A DNA stretch of 64,000 nt from Tribonema minus (lineage: Eukaryota > Sar > Xanthophyceae > Tribonematales > Tribonemataceae), in assembly GCA_017506865.1 (NCBI GenBank), contig JAFCMP010000034.1:248001-312000 (forward strand), read 5' to 3'. Shown piece by piece: positions 60,605 to 64,000 of this stretch (its first letter is position 1; each line of letters begins with the position of its first letter). The translations under genes were made by a program, and so were the position numbers. The notes beneath the pieces were generated by a model that saw only the letters and a program-made list of their open reading frames with translations, did no database searches and was not told the DNA's origin.

Positions 60605-60970
60605 TGACACTTTGAGCAGTTCTGATGTAGGTAAGGCTTTGGTGGTTGGTGAGTATCTGCACAGGCTGTCGATATGCTCGTTCTGCCGCTGGCTGCTGAT
60701 TCTGTGTTTGCATCGAGCTCTCATCATACATTGTGGTCATCATCACACCTCTCTCATTGATCTCCTTGTGCTTTTATTATTTCGCTTCACTAGGGGCGCG
60801 AAAAGCCCTCTCATGGTACCCTCCCCTTTGTTGTCAATGACACTGTTGAGCAATTCTAATGTAGGCATGGTGGTTGGTGAACAATTGCATAGGCTGTTCT
60901 TTGCTCGTTCTGCCACAGGCTGCCGATTCTGCATTTGCATCGAGCTCTCATCGCAATTGTCATCATATGT
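60605..60970 (+). repeat. Diverged direct duplication of about 135 bp
   Basis: 60605-60745 and 60837-60970 share ordered blocks (TGACACT.TTGAGCA.TTCT, ATGTAGG, GGTGGTTGGTGA, GCTCGTTCTGCC, TTTGCATCGAGCTCTCATC). I estimate three-quarters identity by eye. The spacer is about 90 bp. Confidence 0.7.
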
Positions 60971-61104
60971 AGTTTGATCTACATTCCTCCGACGTGAACT
61001 TCAAGAGTCCACTTCACTTCAAGTGTGTACTGCTAAAAAAAAAGCATCCGCACTGTGCCAAGTGGGTGCCAGCAGGAAAGGTGCTTCCCCTCGTCAAGAA
61101 TCCC

Positions 61105-64000
61105 ATGGCAACCCTGTTGCGTCGCAGCCATCTGGCCAGGATCGCGTCCCTGGCAGCTGCAATGATAATCTTGCCTGCTGCCAACTCACACAGTCAGCAG
61201 CAAGCGTTCATCTCGTCCTCAGCGGGCGCCCAGGCCGGGCCAGCATCGGCGACGGCTGGTGCTGGGAGAGGCCTCCGCTCGTCGATAAAGTTTGACGTTT
61301 CCACGATGCCAAGCAGAAGACGAAGGCATCCCAGGAGTCGGGGTCTGATGCCCATGATGGCATTCGGAGTTGTCAACGCCAGCTCCCGCAGCAGCTCTTC
61401 CCTGTCCGCTACAGTGGAAACCAAGACGGCAGAGGCTGGTGGCAGCAGCAGCGCTGCGCCTTCCGCAGCTGTGGATCCCAAGCTGAACAAGCTGAGGGAG
61501 CTCATGGCAGCCTCCGGCGTGGACGCCTTCATCGTCCCCTCCGACGACCCCCACCTGTCCGAGTACTCCGCCACGTGCTTCAACAGGCGCGAGTTCATCA
61601 CCGGCTTCAAGGGCAGCGCGGGCACCGCCGTCATCACGCAGACCAAGGCCCTGCTCTGGACGGACGGCAGGTACTTCCTGCAGGCGGAGAAGGAGCTGGG
61701 GCCGGACTGGACCCTCATGAGGGCGGGCCAGCCGGGGACGCCGACGATTCAGGCGTGGCTCGCGGGCAACGTCGCGGAGGGCGGGCGCGTGGGCGTTGAT
61801 CCGCTCGTGCACTCCGCGACCTTTGCCAGCGAGCTCTCCGCGGAGCTGGGCAAGGCGGGGGTGTCGCTGTCCCCCCTCTCCCCTCAGGACCCGAACCCGG
61901 TGGACCAGGTGTGGGGGGAGGCGCGCCCGCCGCTGCCGGACGGCCCGCTGCGCGTGCACCCGCTCAAGTACGCCGGCGAGAGCGTGGAGGCCAAGCTCGA
62001 GAAGGTACGCAGATCAGCGCGGAGAAGGGGTACGTGCGTATCGTTGACATACTGTAGTGGTCGGGAGTGGGACCCAGGTTGAGCACACATGATGAGGTGC
62101 TGTGGTGCTGCAATGTCTTCTCACCGCACCTGACAACAGCATGCACATCTACAGCACCCGCTGCTCGCCAGACTACAGCCACCGATGCAGGCTGCAGCAG
62201 CTGTTGAACGCGTGCAGCTTTTGATCCGCTCGCACACTCAGCCGCAGGCATCATGCCACCAATGCTCGTCACTCTGCGACGCACGCACATCACGCCGAAG
62301 CGCACGCCCAGACGCAGCGCTGCCGCTCACCGCCACCCGCGGTCTCTCCACCCTCGCGCCTCTCGACCGCAGGTGCGCGCGGAGCTCGCGCGCGCCAAGG
62401 CCGCCGCGCTCGTCGTCTGCGCGCTGGACGAGGTCGCGTACCTGCTCAACGTGCGCGGCTGCGACGTCGCGCACTGCCCCGTCGCGATCGCGTACGCGCT
62501 CGTCACGCGCGACGCCGCGACGCTCTTCATCGACGCCGCCAAGCTGCCGGACGACGTGCGAGCGCACCTCACGGCGGCCGGCGTCGCCGTGCGCGCGTAC
62601 GCGGACGCCGTGCCCGCGGTTGCGGCGCTCGCGGAGGGCGGCGCGCGCGTGTGGGTCGACCCCGCGCGCGTGAATTCGGCAGCGTGGGGCGCCGTGCCCG
62701 CCGCGCAGCGCGTCACGGAGGCGACGCCGCTGTCCATGGCCAAGGTAGGCGCGGCGCGGCGGCGGCGTGAGGTGATGCTTTAGCTCCAGATGGGGTCTGA
62801 AGGGGGAGTTTGCACAGGGTGGCAGTTCGTCCGCGGCACACACCACTGATTTGCCTCCGTATACACGTTCGCTCTGCGCTTCTGCGGGCGACGAGATGCG
62901 ACGTGCTGCTGCTGCTGTGCCTGTGAGGTGGGCACACGCGCAAGAGCTATCAGACATGTCGCAGGCCAGCTGCGCGTCCTTGCGCCGCCGCCGCCGCCGC
63001 CCCCATCACACGCCGTAACACTGACTGACAGACGCCGCCCTCCGCCCACCGCGCCGCAGGCGCTCAAGAACGAGGCGGAGCTCGCGGGCATGCGCGCGGC
63101 GCACGTGCGCGACGGCGCCGCCCTCTCCGAGTTCCTGTGCTGGCTGGAGGGCGAGGTGCGCGGCGGGCGGCGCGTGTCGGAGGTGGAGGTGGACGAGGTC
63201 CTGAGCACGCGCTTCCGCGCGGCGCGCCCGCTGTTCCTGGACCTGTCCTTCCCTACGATCGCGGGCGCGGGCGCGAACGGCGCGGTCATCCACTACCGCG
63301 CGGAGCCGGGCGCGTGCGGCGCGGTCGACGACACCGTCATGTTCCTCCTGGACAGCGGCGCGCAGTACGAGGACGGCACGACGGACGTGACGCGCACGAT
63401 GCACTTCGGCGCGCCGACGGCGGCGCAGCGGCGCGCGTACACGCTCGTGCTCAAGGGCCACATTGGCATCGACACGTGCGTCTTCCCGGAGGGGACGCCG
63501 GGCTGCGCGATCGACGCGTTCGCGCGCCGCGCGCTGTGGGCCGCGGGCCTGGACTACGCGCACGGCACGGTGAGCGCTGCTGCTGCGGGCGCTGCGTGGC
63601 TGTGGCTGGCGTCGGTCGCGCACACCTTCGCTGCGCGCAGCACATAACGGATGGCGCGGCTGATCAGTACGACCAGGATACCTCCCTTGCTGAGCGCTGA
63701 ACAAGGCGTGCCATCACTGTACATGTGATCAGCAGAGCCTCATGGCAGTCACACAATTGTGGTTGAACTGAGACATGGTGCCACTCATGGTCAGGGAGAC
63801 AGTCACATGCTCTGTTCAGCCATCGCCGCATCACCGCAGACAGGCGCGCGCAACTGCCACAGCTCCCCGCTTTACAACGCCCTCAACCTTCCACGCCGCA
63901 CTGCGTCACTCATCTCCCCCGCCCGCGCACCGCACCTCACCGCACGGCCGCCGCGCGCGCAGGGCCACGGCGTGGGTGCATCGCTCAACGTGCACGAGGG
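61105..64000 (+). CDS. Xaa-Pro aminopeptidase (M24B), probably organelle-targeted, 3' end cut by the window
   Basis: Exons 61105-62004, 62373-62744, 63060-63569 and 63963 onward join in phase; at least 606 residues are visible. It removes N-terminal residues before proline, using two metal ions. The creatinase-type N-terminal domains show VDAFIVPSDDPHLSEY, EFITGFKGSAGTAV and LLWTDGRYF. The catalytic domain shows IHYRAEP, LLDSGAQYEDGTTDVTRT (two metal Asp) and GHGVGASLNVHEG (metal His) at the window edge; the two metal Glu lie beyond it. About 120 residues precede the first domain: a hydrophobic segment (LARIASLAAAMIILPAA), then a Ser/Ala/Arg-rich stretch. Signal peptide plus transit-like region fits targeting to a complex plastid, but mitochondrial targeting is also possible. 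The start is the first ATG after an in-frame region with no start. Confidence 0.95.

Larger units (their letters stand above)
59543..61104. other. Intergenic stretch with G27 and C23 runs and a diverged direct repeat
   Basis: No gene is supported. It holds a G run at 59988-60014 with further G blocks to 60030, a C run at 60188-60210, and two related segments at about 60605-60745 and 60837-60970. The last 100 bp are the leader and promoter of the aminopeptidase gene. Confidence 0.55.

Noticed and set aside
60612..60977. 121-codon plus-strand frame across the direct duplication
   Set aside because: Its Leu/Cys/His-rich sequence looks random, and the frame arises from the duplication itself.

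Overview
This window is nuclear DNA from a flagellated, GC-rich single-celled eukaryote, most likely an alga. Genes are split by GT-AG introns (some GC-AG). Exons are GC-rich, introns and spacers are closer to balan­ced composition, and coding regions carry long Gln, Ala and Gly runs. Two genes encode cilium or dynein-type proteins (an RIIa-domain protein and a Tctex dynein light chain). A stramenopile-like alga is my best guess, from the style of the MYB domain, the Mpr1-type acetyltransferase, the receptor-like TKL kinases and a signal-peptide-plus-leader on an aminopeptidase. This is inference; a haptophyte or green alga is not excluded.

Layout, left to right. 1-77: the 3' end of a gene with a DnaJ-type CxxCxGxG motif. 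1.6-5.3 kb: PX-domain protein (-) head-to-head with a FCP1/HAD-like protein (+) that carries an apparent frameshift. 5.7-6.1 kb: an orphan terminal exon whose last 168 bp recurs inverted at 26.6 kb. 6.6-9.4 kb: RIIa/EFCAB10-like protein (-) head-to-head with a Tctex-type dynein light chain (+). 10.0-13.1 kb: PBZ plus RanBP2 zinc-finger protein (-) head-to-head with a membrane-anchored single-exon protein (+). 13.9-14.8 kb: an unknown secreted protein (-). 16.2-18.8 kb: R2R3-MYB factor (-), frameshifted in a GC repeat. 20.0-24.8 kb: 7TM GPR137/TOM1-like protein (-) head-to-head with an Mpr1-type GNAT acetyltransferase (+). 27.2-33.6 kb: FolC-type folylpolyglutamate synthase (-) head-to-head with ribulose-phosphate 3-epimerase (+), with only 91 bp between the starts. 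35.5-41.5 kb: receptor-like TKL kinase 1 (-). 44.5-46.0 kb: armadillo-repeat protein (-). 47.7-55.0 kb: receptor-like TKL kinase 2 (+). 57.0-59.5 kb: double-RRM protein (+). 61.1 kb to the end: Xaa-Pro aminopeptidase (+), cut by the window edge.

How the genes relate. There is no operon logic. The repeated pattern is five divergent pairs separated by 91-286 bp, so shared promoters are plausible. The most suggestive pair is RIIa protein/dynein light chain (both ciliary). The two TKL kinases share the plan membrane segment, low-complexity region and a complete kinase domain, and may belong to one expanded family. Most exon junctions below were checked by reading-frame phase and by family alignment from memory; no database search was possible.

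The most unusual signals are GC-AG introns in four genes, 10-22 nt poly(C) tracts just upstream of acceptors (all four introns of kinase 2), a 23-nt micro-exon, an 11-nt first coding exon, the 168-bp inverted repeat ending at a poly(A) signal, and two likely frameshifts at simple-sequence runs.
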